Source of the DNA: Lewinellaceae bacterium
Lineage (GTDB): Bacteria > Bacteroidota > Bacteroidia > Chitinophagales > Saprospiraceae
DNA length: 41,381 nucleotides
NCBI GenBank assembly: GCA_029976695.1
Contig: JARQTN010000182.1
Span: forward strand, 1 to 41,381
Direction: 5' to 3'
Shown in pieces: positions 26,876 through 36,743 of this stretch. The translations under genes and the position numbers were made by a program. The notes below the pieces were generated by a model. That model had not been told where the DNA came from. It was given only the letters and a program-made list of their open reading frames with translations, and made no database searches. Each line of letters opens with the position of its first letter. Within the stretch, counting starts at the first letter, position 1.

Positions 26876-26888
26876 ACACATACCCTGA

Positions 26889-29180
26889 ATGGCTGCAGGA
26901 AAGTCCCTTTTTTCGTTTTTTTCCATTGTGCTTATCCCCTTCCTGTTCACCGCCTGCGATCCTGTCCAGCAGAGCGAGCCGGTCAGTGCCTCGAATGATT
27001 CCCTGACTCGGTATGTAGATCCCTTTATCGGGACAGCAGAGCATGGTCACGTGTATCCGGGGGCTACTGTGCCCTTTGGCATGGTCCAGCTCAGTCCGGA
27101 CAACGGCACGCAGGGCTGGGACTGGTGCAGCGGCTATAACTGGATCGACAGCACGATCGTGGGCTTCAGCCATACCCACCTGAGCGGCACCGGGATCGGG
27201 GACCTGCTGGATATTTCGATGATGCCGGCCAATGCCCGCCTGGATTTCAGCAAACAGGATCCGCCAAAGAATTCTGAGTATACAACGACTTTCTCCCACA
27301 CCAATGAATCCGCCCAGCCGGGATACTACAGTGTCTTGCTGGATAACGGGATCAGGGCCGAACTGACCGCTTCAACCCGCGTTGGCATGCACCGCTACAC
27401 ATTTCCGGATGCAGCCCAAAAGCATCTCCTGCTTGACCTGGGCTTTGCCATAAACTGGGACAAACCCACCCGGACATCAATGACAGTGGACGGGGAAAAC
27501 AGGATGGTCACAGGGTACCGCTACTCCACCGGATGGGCAAAAGACCAGCGTGTCTATTTTGCTGCAAAATTCTCTGAGCCAATCTCTGGTTTCACCCTTG
27601 CAGACAGTACCGAAATCATCGAAGAGACACGGGCTGAAGGCGAAAAACTCCGGTTCCAACTGCAATTCGGGAATGCAACCCGAACCGTCCTGGTTAAAGT
27701 GGGCCTTTCGACAGCGGATGATGCCGGCGCGATTGCCGCATTGGACGAAATACCGGACTGGGATTTCGATGCCCAAAAAGAAAATGCAAGGATGCTTTGG
27801 GAAGAGGAGCTCTCAAAGATCAGGATCTCCACAACGGACGAAAACCTCAGGAAAGTATTCTATACCTCCCTCTACCGGACTTGCCTCGCTCCAGTCGTGA
27901 TGTCAGATGCAAACGGAAAATACAAGGGCGCCGATGGGAAAGTGCACACTTCTGAGGGATGGACCCGTTATGACATCTTTTCCCTCTGGGATACATTCCG
28001 TGCTGCAAACCCATTGTACACGATCATCCAGGAGGACCGGATCAATGATTTTATCCAATCGATGCTCGCCCATTACGATGAATACGGCCTCCTCCCGGTC
28101 TGGTCGTTGTTGGGGAATGAAACGAATACAATGACCGGATACCATGCCATCCCGGTCCTTGTCGATGCCTACATGAAAGGCTTCCGGGATTACGATGTCG
28201 AAAAGGCCTATCAGGCTGTGATTGCAAGTGCCATGCAGGATATCCGGGGAACGGATGATTACCGGGAATACGGGTACATCCCCTTTGACAAGGAAGGCGA
28301 ATCAGTAACCCGGACGCTCGAATATGCCTATGACGACTGGTGCATTGCACAATTTGCCAAAGCACTTGGAAAGGAGGAAGACTACCGGAAATTTATGGAG
28401 CGGTCAGAAAGTTATCGCCCCCTGTTTGATCCCAAGACCGGATTTATGCGCGCGAAATATTCCAATGGCAAGTGGAAAACCCCGTTCGACCCGCAATACT
28501 CGAGTCATGACTTCAGCGTGGCTGAATACACGGAGGGGAACGCCTGGCAACATTCCTGGTTTGTCCCCCAGGATCCGGCAAGCCTGATCGCGCTCCATGG
28601 CGGTGATGAACCGTTTGTCACAAAACTCGATTCCCTGTTTACGATAGACTCCGAGATCCGGGGGGATTTCGCTTCTGCAGATATTTCCGGGTTGATCGGC
28701 CAGTATGCACATGGCAATGAGCCGAGCCACCATATCGCTTACCTGTACAATTATGCCGGCGTACCATCCAAAACACAAGATATCGTCCGGAAAATCATTG
28801 ATACCCAGTACAATGACACACCATCCGGGCTCTGCGGGAACGAAGATTGCGGGCAAATGTCCGCATGGTACGTTTTTTCTGCGATGGGATTTTATCCGGT
28901 AAATCCCGCCCAGGGTGTTTATGTCATCGGGACACCCGTCTTTAACCGGGTGGAAATCGAAAATAAAACCGGGAAAGACTTCATCGTCATTGCAGAAGGG
29001 ACCTCATCCGAAAACAGGTTCATCCAGTCGGCTTCCTGGAATGGAGCACCCTATTCTAAAACGTACATAACCCATGACATGATCACCACAGGCGGAACCC
29101 TTGAATTTGAAATGGGAAAGACCCCAAACAACACCTGGGGTACTTCTAAAGAGGCATTCCCGCCATCGAATACAATGTAA
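26889..29180 (+). CDS. GH92-family alpha-mannosidase lipoprotein
   Basis: The 763-residue protein carries a lipoprotein signal ending in FLFTAC. The GH92 opening RYVDPFIGTAEHGHVYPGA with PFGMVQLSPD, then GFSHTHLSGTG, are at residues about 40-100. The catalytic (alpha/alpha)6 domain includes RYDIFSLWDTFRAANPL, the acid motif HGNEPSHHIAYLYNYAG and the base/calcium motif GNEDCGQMSAWYVFSAMGFY. GH92 enzymes are calcium-dependent exo-acting, inverting alpha-mannosidases, and the GNEDCGQ form of the motif fits alpha-1,2-type members (from memory). As a lipoprotein it acts in the periplasm or on the cell surface. It lies 91 bases after susD beyond the hairpin, and four bases before the GH47 gene. Together with GH47 it points to high-mannose N-glycan or alpha-mannan substrates. 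The start at 26889 gives a normal signal. Confidence 0.95.
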   Translation: MAAGKSLFSFFSIVLIPFLFTACDPVQQSEPVSASNDSLTRYVDPFIGTAEHGHVYPGATVPFGMVQLSPDNGTQGWDWCSGYNWIDSTIVGFSHTHLSGTGIGDLLDISMMPANARLDFSKQDPPKNSEYTTTFSHTNESAQPGYYSVLLDNGIRAELTASTRVGMHRYTFPDAAQKHLLLDLGFAINWDKPTRTSMTVDGENRMVTGYRYSTGWAKDQRVYFAAKFSEPISGFTLADSTEIIEETRAEGEKLRFQLQFGNATRTVLVKVGLSTADDAGAIAALDEIPDWDFDAQKENARMLWEEELSKIRISTTDENLRKVFYTSLYRTCLAPVVMSDANGKYKGADGKVHTSEGWTRYDIFSLWDTFRAANPLYTIIQEDRINDFIQSMLAHYDEYGLLPVWSLLGNETNTMTGYHAIPVLVDAYMKGFRDYDVEKAYQAVIASAMQDIRGTDDYREYGYIPFDKEGESVTRTLEYAYDDWCIAQFAKALGKEEDYRKFMERSESYRPLFDPKTGFMRAKYSNGKWKTPFDPQYSSHDFSVAEYTEGNAWQHSWFVPQDPASLIALHGGDEPFVTKLDSLFTIDSEIRGDFASADISGLIGQYAHGNEPSHHIAYLYNYAGVPSKTQDIVRKIIDTQYNDTPSGLCGNEDCGQMSAWYVFSAMGFYPVNPAQGVYVIGTPVFNRVEIENKTGKDFIVIAEGTSSENRFIQSASWNGAPYSKTYITHDMITTGGTLEFEMGKTPNNTWGTSKEAFPPSNTM

Positions 29181-29184
29181 GCAC

Positions 29185-30588
29185 ATGAATGCACGACAGC
29201 TCACATACCTGACTTCAATTTTCTTTTTGTTTTTGATTCCTGTAAAAGCCCAGCAGCGACCACCAGCACATCAAATGCAAACGGCTACTGGCCGGAGCCT
29301 TGTTTCCGAAACCGAAAGGGAGGCCTTCGCAAAACTGGTAAAAGCTGAATTCGTCCATGCATGGAACGGGTACAAGAAATACGCCTGGGGCCATGATGCA
29401 CTGAAGCCCCTGAGCAAATCCTACAGGGACTGGTATGCCCATTCACTGTACATGACACCCCTTGACGGTTTTGACACCATGATCCTGATGGGGCTGGAAA
29501 AAGAAAAGGAGGAAGCAAAAAAACTGATCCTTTCCGAACTGAGGTTTGACCATGATATGCCTGTCCAGGTATTCGAGGTCACGATCCGGGTCCTTGGTGG
29601 CCTCCTTTCCGCATATCAGCTGGACGGGGACCCGAAATTCCTCCAGCTTGCCGAAGACCTGGGCCAGCGCATGCTGCCCGCATTCAACTCACCGACCGGG
29701 ATGCCTTACCGCATGGTCAACCTGAAAACCGGCGAAACGGATGATCACCTGAACAACCCGGCGGAGATCGGCACGCTGCAGCTTGAGTTCGGCCTGCTCA
29801 GCAAGCTCACCGGCAATCCGGTTTACTACGACAAGGCAAAAAAAGCCTGCACCGCACTTTTTGAGCACAGGTCCGATATCGGTCTCGTAGGTACCGTAAT
29901 TAATGTCAATACCGGGGAGTGGGTCGAGACAGGCAGCCATATCAGCGGCATGATCGATTCCTATTATGAATACCTCCTCAAATGCGGGCTCTTCTTTGAT
30001 GATGCTGATTACCTGGCCATGTGGAATGCCAGCATCGGTCCGGTCAACCAGTACCTGCTGGATACAGCTGAGACAGGCCTCTGGTACAGTCATGTGGACA
30101 TGCATACCGGCAAGCGGCTGAAAACACAGTTTGGTGCACTCGACGCCTTCATGCCAGCCTTGCTCGCACTTGGCGGGGACATCGAAACAGCAAAGGCCGT
30201 CCAGGAGTCCTGCTACAAAATGTGGACGACTTTCCGCATTGAACCCGAACAAATCGATTATACCAAAATGGAAATCCTTTCCGGTTATTATGTGTTACGG
30301 CCGGAGAATATCGAATCGGCGACCTACCTGTACCACCATACGGGTGACAGGAAGTATTTTGAAATGGGAAAAACGATGTTCGAAAGCATTGTGAAATACT
30401 GCAGGACTGAGGAAGCATATGCTGAGCTTTCAGACGTATCCACAATGACCAAAACGGATGGCCTTGAAAGTTTCTTCTTCGCCGAGACCCTGAAGTATGC
30501 TTATCTCTTAGGCAACGACACAACTCCGAAAGGATTCACGAATACCATTTTCAACACCGAAGCACATCCTTTCCAAAAAACGTGGTAG
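29185..30588 (+). CDS. GH47-family alpha-1,2-mannosidase
   Basis: The 467-residue protein has a cleavable signal peptide (MNARQLTYLTSIFFLFLIPV, cut near KAQ). GH47 features follow along the (alpha/alpha)7 barrel: FVHAWNGYKKYAWGHDALKP, YMTPLDGFDTMILMGL, VTIRVLGGLLSAYQLDGD, EIGTLQLEFGLLSKLTGNP, SHISGMIDSYYEYLLK, YYVLRPENIESATYLYHHTG and the calcium-binding threonine in IFNTEAHPF at the C-terminus. GH47 enzymes hydrolyse alpha-1,2-mannose with inversion. The family is best known from eukaryotic N-glycan trimming, with bacterial members much rarer. The predicted location is the periplasm. An upstream ATG at 29101 lies inside the GH92 gene and gives no signal peptide, so 29185 is chosen, four bases after the GH92 stop. 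The next gene starts two bases after this one ends. Confidence 0.93.
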   Translation: MNARQLTYLTSIFFLFLIPVKAQQRPPAHQMQTATGRSLVSETEREAFAKLVKAEFVHAWNGYKKYAWGHDALKPLSKSYRDWYAHSLYMTPLDGFDTMILMGLEKEKEEAKKLILSELRFDHDMPVQVFEVTIRVLGGLLSAYQLDGDPKFLQLAEDLGQRMLPAFNSPTGMPYRMVNLKTGETDDHLNNPAEIGTLQLEFGLLSKLTGNPVYYDKAKKACTALFEHRSDIGLVGTVINVNTGEWVETGSHISGMIDSYYEYLLKCGLFFDDADYLAMWNASIGPVNQYLLDTAETGLWYSHVDMHTGKRLKTQFGALDAFMPALLALGGDIETAKAVQESCYKMWTTFRIEPEQIDYTKMEILSGYYVLRPENIESATYLYHHTGDRKYFEMGKTMFESIVKYCRTEEAYAELSDVSTMTKTDGLESFFFAETLKYAYLLGNDTTPKGFTNTIFNTEAHPFQKTW

Positions 30589-30590
30589 CA

Positions 30591-31784
30591 ATGAACCATA
30601 TCGTATTGCCATTTGCCAAAAAACTGGAAATGCTTCAGCAAAGGCATGATCAATTGATCGGGCAGCCAAATGAGCCCCTGGATACCTATGATAACGGGAT
30701 CTTCCAGCGATACCAAAACCCTGTACTCACTGCCGGGCACACACCTTTGCACTGGAGGTATGACCTGAACCCGGAAACAAATCCATACTGCCTCGAGAGG
30801 CTTGGGATCAATTCCGTATTCAATACGGGGGCGATTGAGTGGCAGGGCAAGGTTATCCTGATCCCGCGGATCGAGAGCAATGATGTGAAATCCTTCTTCG
30901 GTATTGCAGAAAGTGAAAACGGAATCGATAATTTCGGGTTTCGCGATTATCCGATCATCATGCCCCAGACGGATGACCCGGACATGAACGTGTATGACAT
31001 GCGCCTGATCGCGCACGAGGACGGCTGGATCTACGGGACATTCTGCAGTGAAAGGAAAGACAAATCCAGGCCGGAAGACACTTCTGCCGCCATTGCCCAA
31101 TGCGGGATCGCCCGGACGAAAGACCTGGAACACTGGGAAAGGCTGCCCGACCTGAAATCACCATCGCCACAACAACGAAATGCAGTACTCCACCCCGAGT
31201 TTGTCAACGGCCAGTATGCATTTTATACAAGGCCGATGGACGGATTTATCGAAACTGGGGGGGGCGGGGGCATCGGTTGGGGCACGTGCCCGGACATCAC
31301 GAATGCCGTGATCGAAAAGGAGATCATCATCGATTCAAAGAAATACCATACGGTCAAGGAAGTAAAGAACGGACTCGGGCCTGCGCCCCTCAAAACAGAT
31401 ATCGGCTGGCTCCACCTCGCGCATGGTGTCAGACGGACCGCGGCGGGGCTTCGATATGTCCTCTACCTGTTTCTTTGCGACCTGGAAAAACCATGGCTCG
31501 TCACCCGCAATCCCGTCAGGCACTTTCTGGCACCGCACGGGATTGAAAGGGTTGGTGATGTATCAAACGTGGTCTTTTCAAACGGCTGGGTCATGCGGCA
31601 AAACGGTGAGGTCCTGATCTATTACGGATCCTCGGACACGCGTGTACATGTGGTCACCACCACAATAGACATCCTGAAGGATTATATCCTGAATACCCCG
31701 GATGACCCGGGGAATACATTTGCATGTGTGCAGCAGCGCAGGGCGCTGGTGGAAAAAAACCTCGCATACCTGGACAAAAAATAA
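30591..31784 (+). CDS. GH130-family beta-mannoside phosphorylase (mannosylglucose-phosphorylase-like)
   Basis: The 397-residue protein has no signal peptide and is predicted cytoplasmic. GH130 motifs include RYQNPVLTAGHTPLHWRYDL, TNPYCLERLGINSVFNTGAI, FFGIAESENGIDNF, NVYDMRLIAHEDGWIYG with the catalytic aspartate, VLHPEFVNGQYAFYTRPMDG, GWLHLAHGVR and IYYGSSDTRVHV. Length and overall pattern resemble subfamily 1, whose studied members phosphorolyse 4-O-beta-mannosyl-glucose to mannose-1-phosphate and glucose. Because its neighbours fit N-glycan processing, Man-beta-1,4-GlcNAc is an alternative substrate (inference). The ATG at 30591, two bases after the GH47 stop, is preferred over a GTG at 30582. 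The enzyme would finish the pathway begun outside the cytoplasm by GH92 and GH47. Confidence 0.9.
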   Translation: MNHIVLPFAKKLEMLQQRHDQLIGQPNEPLDTYDNGIFQRYQNPVLTAGHTPLHWRYDLNPETNPYCLERLGINSVFNTGAIEWQGKVILIPRIESNDVKSFFGIAESENGIDNFGFRDYPIIMPQTDDPDMNVYDMRLIAHEDGWIYGTFCSERKDKSRPEDTSAAIAQCGIARTKDLEHWERLPDLKSPSPQQRNAVLHPEFVNGQYAFYTRPMDGFIETGGGGGIGWGTCPDITNAVIEKEIIIDSKKYHTVKEVKNGLGPAPLKTDIGWLHLAHGVRRTAAGLRYVLYLFLCDLEKPWLVTRNPVRHFLAPHGIERVGDVSNVVFSNGWVMRQNGEVLIYYGSSDTRVHVVTTTIDILKDYILNTPDDPGNTFACVQQRRALVEKNLAYLDKK

Positions 31785-31805
31785 AAATCTTGCGATCTTA
31801 AACGA

Positions 31806-34130
31806 ATGAGGAATCTTGCACATGAGGTCTTTCTTTTTCTGACGGGATGTATCTTACTCCTGGCGGCCTGTACTCAAAATACTGAACACAACCAGGCCGA
31901 ACAGACTCCTGCATTGCCCGAAATTGTCGATTTCAACTTTCATGTGAAGCCGATCCTGTCCGACCGGTGTTTCAAGTGCCACGGACCGGATCCGAATACC
32001 CGCGAAGCCGGCTTGCGGCTCGATACCGAGGAAGGTGCTTTTGCCGCCCTTGGGGATACCGGCGAAAGGCATGCCATTATCCCGAAAGATACGGCCAACA
32101 GTACGATCCTGTCCAGGATCTACACACAGGACCCTGATGACATCATGCCGCCACCAGAATCAAACCTGACCCTGACAGAACGGGAAAAGACCATCATTCG
32201 CAGATGGATCGAGCAGGGCGCAGAATGGAAGGAACACTGGTCCTTTATCCCGCCGGAAAAACCGGAAGTGCCGGAAATCGAAGACGAGGACCGGGCATCC
32301 AATGAAATTGACCATTTTATCCTGGCAAGACTCGAGCAGGAAGGCCTCTCCCCTGCCCCGGCTGCCGAAGCGGAAAAATTGCTGCGCAGGGTCTCCTTTG
32401 ACCTGACCGGGCTTCCACCTTCGATTGAAGAAATTGAAGCATTCAGGAACGACCACAGCGAGGAAGCGTACGCAAAAATTGTCGACCGCCTGCTTTCGAC
32501 TGATGCGTATGCAGAGAAGATGGCCTCCCACTGGATGGATATTGCCCGGTATGCAGATACACATGGGTATCAGGACGACCTCGAGCGCACCATGTGGCCA
32601 TGGCGCGACTGGGTCATCCACGCTTTCAGGAAGAACATGCCCTACGATTCATTCATCGTCTGGCAGCTTGCGGGGGACCTGCTCCCAAACCCTACGAGGG
32701 AACAGGTCATTGCCACGGCCTTCAACAGGAATCACAAGATCACACAGGAAGGCGGCGTCATTCCGGAAGAATACCGCGTCGAGTATGTTTCAGACAGGAC
32801 GACGACATTTGGAACAGCATTCCTGGGATTGACACTGGAGTGTGCCAAATGCCACGACCACAAGTATGACCCGGTCACCCAAAAAGACTTTTACAGCCTG
32901 TATGCATTTTTCAACAATGTGCCTGAGGTCGGGCTGATCGAACCGTATGGTGCCATCCCCGAACCCTATATTGAACTCACCAGGGAGGAAATCGAGGAGA
33001 CGCTCCATTTTATCCGGAACCTGGACACTGTGGACAGGATCCCCCTTATGGTGATGGAGGAAATGAAAACGCCCAGGCAAGCTTACATCCTGAAAAGGGG
33101 GGCCTATGACAAGCAGGGGGAACCCGTCTCTCCCGATACACCTGAAGAATTGCCCGGCTTTGATGAATCCTATCCAAAGAACCGCCTCGGCCTGGCCAAA
33201 TGGCTTTTCGATGAGAAGCATCCGCTGACGGCCCGTGTCGCGGTGAACCGGCTCTGGCAACAATGCTTCGGCCAGGGGATTGTCAGTACATCCGAAGACT
33301 TTGGCAACCAGGGTGCCTTGCCCAGTCATCCGGAACTGCTGGACTGGCTGGCGATCAAACTCATGGAAGAAAACTGGGATATCCGGAAAATGCTGAAATA
33401 TATTGTCCTTTCTTCCACCTACAGGCAAAGTACAAAAGTGACAGCTGAACTGCTTGAACGCGATCCGGAAAACAGGTTGCTGGCCCGTGCACCAAGGCTG
33501 AGGCTGAAAGCAGAAATGATCCGGGACCATGCCCTGGCCATCAGCGGACTCCTGAACCCCGAGATCGGGGGGCCAAGCGTAAAACCATACCAGCCTCCTG
33601 GACTATGGGCTGAAACAACCGGAGGCGGTGGCGGAAGTACCGCGAAATACGTGGAGGATGAAGGTAACAAACGTTACCGGAGAAGCTTGTACACTTTCTG
33701 GAAAAGGACCGTGCCTCCCCCGAACATGATGACATTCGATGCGGCATCGCGGGACCTGTGCACGGTACGGAGGCAATCGACAAGCACCCCCCTCCAGGCA
33801 CTTACCCTGATGAATGATCCGCAGATCGTGGAGGCATCCAGGGTGCTTGCATCCCGTGCATGTGAGGAAAAAGAAGTGGTCAACGACAGGATCAGGATGA
33901 TGTTCCAGGCCGCCACTTCGCGCGCTCCTTCAGAAGATGAACTTGCCCGCTTATTGGCCTATTATGCAGAGGAAAAAGCGCGCTTCCAGGAAAATGAAGG
34001 ACTGGCCGAGGCGCTGCTGTCCACGGGTCCGTATCCGCAGCTGTTCACAGAAAACCAGCCGGATGTGGCCGCACTGACAGTAGTTGCCAATGCGATATTC
34101 AACCTTGACGAAACGATCAGCCGTGGCTAA
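31806..34130 (+). CDS. Lipoprotein with planctomycete-cytochrome-C-like, DUF1549 and DUF1553 domains
   Basis: The 774-residue protein has a lipoprotein signal (CILLLAAC). Residues about 40-120 are a planctomycete cytochrome C-like domain with one CxxCH motif, [24 protein letters not shown]1549 domain follows ([55 protein letters not shown]) and contains a second CxxCH in [18 protein letters not shown]1553 makes up the C-terminal half ([52 protein letters not shown]). The two motifs could bind haem, so a periplasmic redox role is possible. These proteins are abundant in Planctomycetota and Verrucomicrobiota, nearly always paired with DUF1501 proteins as here, and their function is unresolved. 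It starts 21 bases after GH130 and overlaps the DUF1501 gene by eight bases. Confidence 0.9.
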   Translation: MRNLAHEVFLFLTGCILLLAACTQNTEHNQAEQTPALPEIVDFNFHVKPILSDRCFKCHGPDPNTREAGLRLDTEEGAFAALGDTGERHAIIPKDTANSTILSRIYTQDPDDIMPPPESNLTLTEREKTIIRRWIEQGAEWKEHWSFIPPEKPEVPEIEDEDRASNEIDHFILARLEQEGLSPAPAAEAEKLLRRVSFDLTGLPPSIEEIEAFRNDHSEEAYAKIVDRLLSTDAYAEKMASHWMDIARYADTHGYQDDLERTMWPWRDWVIHAFRKNMPYDSFIVWQLAGDLLPNPTREQVIATAFNRNHKITQEGGVIPEEYRVEYVSDRTTTFGTAFLGLTLECAKCHDHKYDPVTQKDFYSLYAFFNNVPEVGLIEPYGAIPEPYIELTREEIEETLHFIRNLDTVDRIPLMVMEEMKTPRQAYILKRGAYDKQGEPVSPDTPEELPGFDESYPKNRLGLAKWLFDEKHPLTARVAVNRLWQQCFGQGIVSTSEDFGNQGALPSHPELLDWLAIKLMEENWDIRKMLKYIVLSSTYRQSTKVTAELLERDPENRLLARAPRLRLKAEMIRDHALAISGLLNPEIGGPSVKPYQPPGLWAETTGGGGGSTAKYVEDEGNKRYRRSLYTFWKRTVPPPNMMTFDAASRDLCTVRRQSTSTPLQALTLMNDPQIVEASRVLASRACEEKEVVNDRIRMMFQAATSRAPSEDELARLLAYYAEEKARFQENEGLAEALLSTGPYPQLFTENQPDVAALTVVANAIFNLDETISRG

Positions 34131-35622
34131 AACAGACCCGATCAGACACGAAATCGAACAAAGCCAGCTCGGCATGAACCGGCGTAACTTCCTTTCGAAG
34201 GCGAGCCTGGGGATTGGGGTGGCTGCACTTTCGAGCCTGCTGGGTTGCAACCCATTCCGCCGAACTGGACCAATATCAGACACAAACCAGGCAGATATGC
34301 TGTCCGGTATCCTCGATGCACCGCACTTTGCACCAAAAGCAAAACGCGTCATCTACCTGTTCCAGAGCGGGGGGCCATCACAGCTTGAACTCCTTGACTA
34401 CAAGCCGCTGCTCAATAAACTCAATGGCGAGGAGTTGCCTGAATCTGTCCGCAACGGCCAGCGGCTGACGGGCATGACCTCCAACCAGGAATCCTTCCCG
34501 TTGGCAGGCTCGCTTTATACTTTTGACCAATTTGGCCAAAACGGCACCTGGGTTTCCGAACTCCTGCCATATACGGCACAGATCGTGGATGAACTGTGCA
34601 TCGTCAGGTCCATGTACACGGAAGCGATCAACCACGACCCGGCCATCACCTTTTTCCAGACGGGCTCCCAGCAACCCGGAAGGCCCTGTATGGGATCCTG
34701 GCTCAGCTACGGGCTCGGCAGCATGAATGAAAACCTGCCGACTTTTACGGTTCTCTTGTCGCGCGGAACAGGACGGAAATTTGGCCAGCCGCTTTATTCA
34801 AGGCTCTGGGGCAATGGGTTCCTGCATTCCCTGCACCAGGGCGTGCAATTCAGGTCCGGAAAAGACCCGGTCCTCTACCTGAACAACCCGGAAGGGATCG
34901 ACAGTGTGAGCCGGCGGAAAATGCTCGACCAGCTGGCTGCCCTGAATGCAAGGCAATTTAGGGAGTACGGGGACCCGGAAATCAACAGCAGGATCGCCCA
35001 GTACGAGATGGCCTACCGCATGCAGACCTCTGTACCCGAGGTTATGGATATTTCCGATGAGCCGGATTATATCTACCAGATGTACGGCCCTGAGGCCATG
35101 CAGCCCGGAAGCTTTGCGGCAAACTGCCTGCTGGCCCGCCGGTTGGCGGAAAGGGATGTCCGGTTCATACAGCTCTACCATATGGGCTGGGACCACCATG
35201 AAAACCTGCCATCGGCAGTAAAAAACCAGGCCCGCGATGTGGACCAGGCATCCGCAGCCCTTGTCATGGACCTGAAACAAAGGGGCATGCTGGACGACAC
35301 GCTGGTCATCTGGGGCGGCGAATTCGGAAGGACCAATTACTCCCAGGGCATCCTCACGGACACCAATTACGGACGGGACCACCACCCCAGGTGCTTCACC
35401 ATCTGGATGGCCGGCGGCGGGATAAAACCAGGCCTGGTCTATGGTGAAACGGATGATTTCGGGTATAATATCGTAAGCAAGCCTGTCCATGTGCATGACT
35501 TCCAGGCCACGATGCTCCACCTCCTGGGCATTGATCATGAACAGCTGACCTATAAATACCAGGGGCGGCGGTTCCGCCTGACAGACGTGCATGGAAAAGT
35601 GGTCAGAGATCTGCTGGCTTAA
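34123..35622 (+). CDS. DUF1501 (sulfatase/alkaline-phosphatase-like) protein with Tat-type signal
   Basis: The 499-residue protein has an N-terminal twin-arginine-type signal, MNRRNFLSKASLGIGVAALS followed by SLLGC, after a short leader of the kind usual in this family. DUF1501 proteins have an alkaline-phosphatase-like fold. Family landmarks here are RVIYLFQSGGPSQLELLDYK, QPGRPCMGSWLSYGLGSMNE, VRFIQLYHMGWDHHENL, LVIWGGEFGRTNYSQGI and DHHPRCFTIWMAGGGIKPG. The activity is not established. Partners of the DUF1553 type almost always lie directly upstream, as here. The GTG at 34123, overlapping the previous stop region by eight bases, keeps the leader. The alternative ATGs are 34084, deeper in the previous gene, and the Met of MNRRNF at 34174. 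The stop shares bases with the next gene's ATG. Confidence 0.88.
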   Translation: MAKTDPIRHEIEQSQLGMNRRNFLSKASLGIGVAALSSLLGCNPFRRTGPISDTNQADMLSGILDAPHFAPKAKRVIYLFQSGGPSQLELLDYKPLLNKLNGEELPESVRNGQRLTGMTSNQESFPLAGSLYTFDQFGQNGTWVSELLPYTAQIVDELCIVRSMYTEAINHDPAITFFQTGSQQPGRPCMGSWLSYGLGSMNENLPTFTVLLSRGTGRKFGQPLYSRLWGNGFLHSLHQGVQFRSGKDPVLYLNNPEGIDSVSRRKMLDQLAALNARQFREYGDPEINSRIAQYEMAYRMQTSVPEVMDISDEPDYIYQMYGPEAMQPGSFAANCLLARRLAERDVRFIQLYHMGWDHHENLPSAVKNQARDVDQASAALVMDLKQRGMLDDTLVIWGGEFGRTNYSQGILTDTNYGRDHHPRCFTIWMAGGGIKPGLVYGETDDFGYNIVSKPVHVHDFQATMLHLLGIDHEQLTYKYQGRRFRLTDVHGKVVRDLLA

Positions 35623-36680
35623 TGCATTGCCCCATGAACAGGAGGAAGTTTGTGGGAAATATGGTCAGAACGCTGGCTCTTGGCATAGCCGCACCTTTTG
35701 TTCCCGGCTCCGGGAAGTCAGACCTTTTCCCTTACCGGGATGTAGTACTTGGGCATGGTGATTTCAAATACCGGATCGATATGGACTGGGGTGCACTTGA
35801 CCCATCGTTTTATCCCGTCAATGACTGCCATGAGATGGTGCAGGACTCAATGGGCAGGATCGTACTCCTGACAAACCATACAAAGAACAATGTGATCATC
35901 TATGACCGCTCGGGCAAACTCCTCGAGGTTTGGGGAACCGATTTTCCCGGGGCGCACGGACTCACACTGAATGTCGAAGGCGGAGAGGATTTCCTGTATA
36001 TTTCAGATAATGTGAGGCACGAGGTCATCAAAACAACCATTGACGGAAAAGTGGTGATGACGCTCCCCTACCCTGCGGAAAGTGGAAAGTACGCCTCCCC
36101 GGAAGCATATATCCCCACGGAGACCGCCATTGCACCAAACGGAGATATCTATGTGGCTGACGGATACGGTTTGCAATATATCCTCCATTACAATGCGAAT
36201 GGGGATTTGCTGAATGTGTTTGGGGGACGGGGCGAAGGAGATGCCCATTTTGACAATGCCCACGGTATCTGTTACGATGACCGCGATCCTGCAAATCCTT
36301 GCCTGCTGATCACGGCCAGGCAGCAAAACAAACTGAAGAAGTTTTCACTGGACGGACAACTCCAGGATGTGGTCCATTTACCCGGGGCCTACATTTGCCG
36401 ACCGATTGTCCATGCTGAAAATGTGTACCTGGCAACCATCTGGTCAGGGGACGGGGAGGCTGAGTCAGGCTTTGTTTCGATCCTGGACCGTTCAAACAAG
36501 CTGGTCTCCGCACCGGGTGGGTGCAGACCCGTTTATCAGGATGGCAAACTCAACCACATGTACCAGGTCATCCGCGTATTCAGGCACCCTCACGATGTAT
36601 GCGTTGACAATGACGAAAACCTCTATGTCGCGCAATGGAACAGCGGGAAGACATACCCCATCAAGCTTACGCGGGTCTGA
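35622..36680 (+). CDS. Secreted six-bladed beta-propeller (NHL/SMP-30-like) protein with Tat-type signal
   Basis: The 352-residue protein starts with a twin-arginine-type signal (MNRRKFVGNMVRTLALGIAA). Six-bladed-propeller repeats follow: DSMGRIVLLTNHTKNNVIIY, DRSGKLLEVWG, GGEDFLYISDNVRHEVIKT, APNGDIYVADGYGLQYILHY, NANGDLLNVFGGRGEGDAHF, ICRPIVHAENVYLATIW and HDVCVDNDENLYVAQWNSG. Proteins of this class can be lactonases, hydrolases or plain binding proteins. Its ATG overlaps the DUF1501 stop (TAATG), so the two are translationally coupled. It seems to be the last gene of the mannoside locus and may be the third part of a DUF1553-DUF1501 export or redox unit. Translation from the ATG at 35634 would also keep the signal. 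Confidence 0.82.
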   Translation: MHCPMNRRKFVGNMVRTLALGIAAPFVPGSGKSDLFPYRDVVLGHGDFKYRIDMDWGALDPSFYPVNDCHEMVQDSMGRIVLLTNHTKNNVIIYDRSGKLLEVWGTDFPGAHGLTLNVEGGEDFLYISDNVRHEVIKTTIDGKVVMTLPYPAESGKYASPEAYIPTETAIAPNGDIYVADGYGLQYILHYNANGDLLNVFGGRGEGDAHFDNAHGICYDDRDPANPCLLITARQQNKLKKFSLDGQLQDVVHLPGAYICRPIVHAENVYLATIWSGDGEAESGFVSILDRSNKLVSAPGGCRPVYQDGKLNHMYQVIRVFRHPHDVCVDNDENLYVAQWNSGKTYPIKLTRV

Positions 36681-36720
36681 AAATAAAACAGGCATCAACC
36701 TTTGGATCGGGAGATGCCTG
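36681..36720 (-). terminator. Candidate terminator for the asnA operon (minus strand)
   Basis: An 8-bp perfect inverted repeat, CAGGCATC at 36689-36696 and GATGCCTG at 36713-36720, is followed on the minus strand by TTTTATTTTC. The 16-base loop is long, so the element is moderate. It lies between the convergent ends of the propeller gene and asnA and lacks a T-run on the plus side. Confidence 0.5.
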
Positions 36721-36743
36721 CCAAAAAACTTCATCAATTGGTT

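Noticed and set aside
29101-29184. Upstream start for the GH47 gene
   Set aside because: It lies within the GH92 coding region and would bury the clear signal peptide that begins at 29185.
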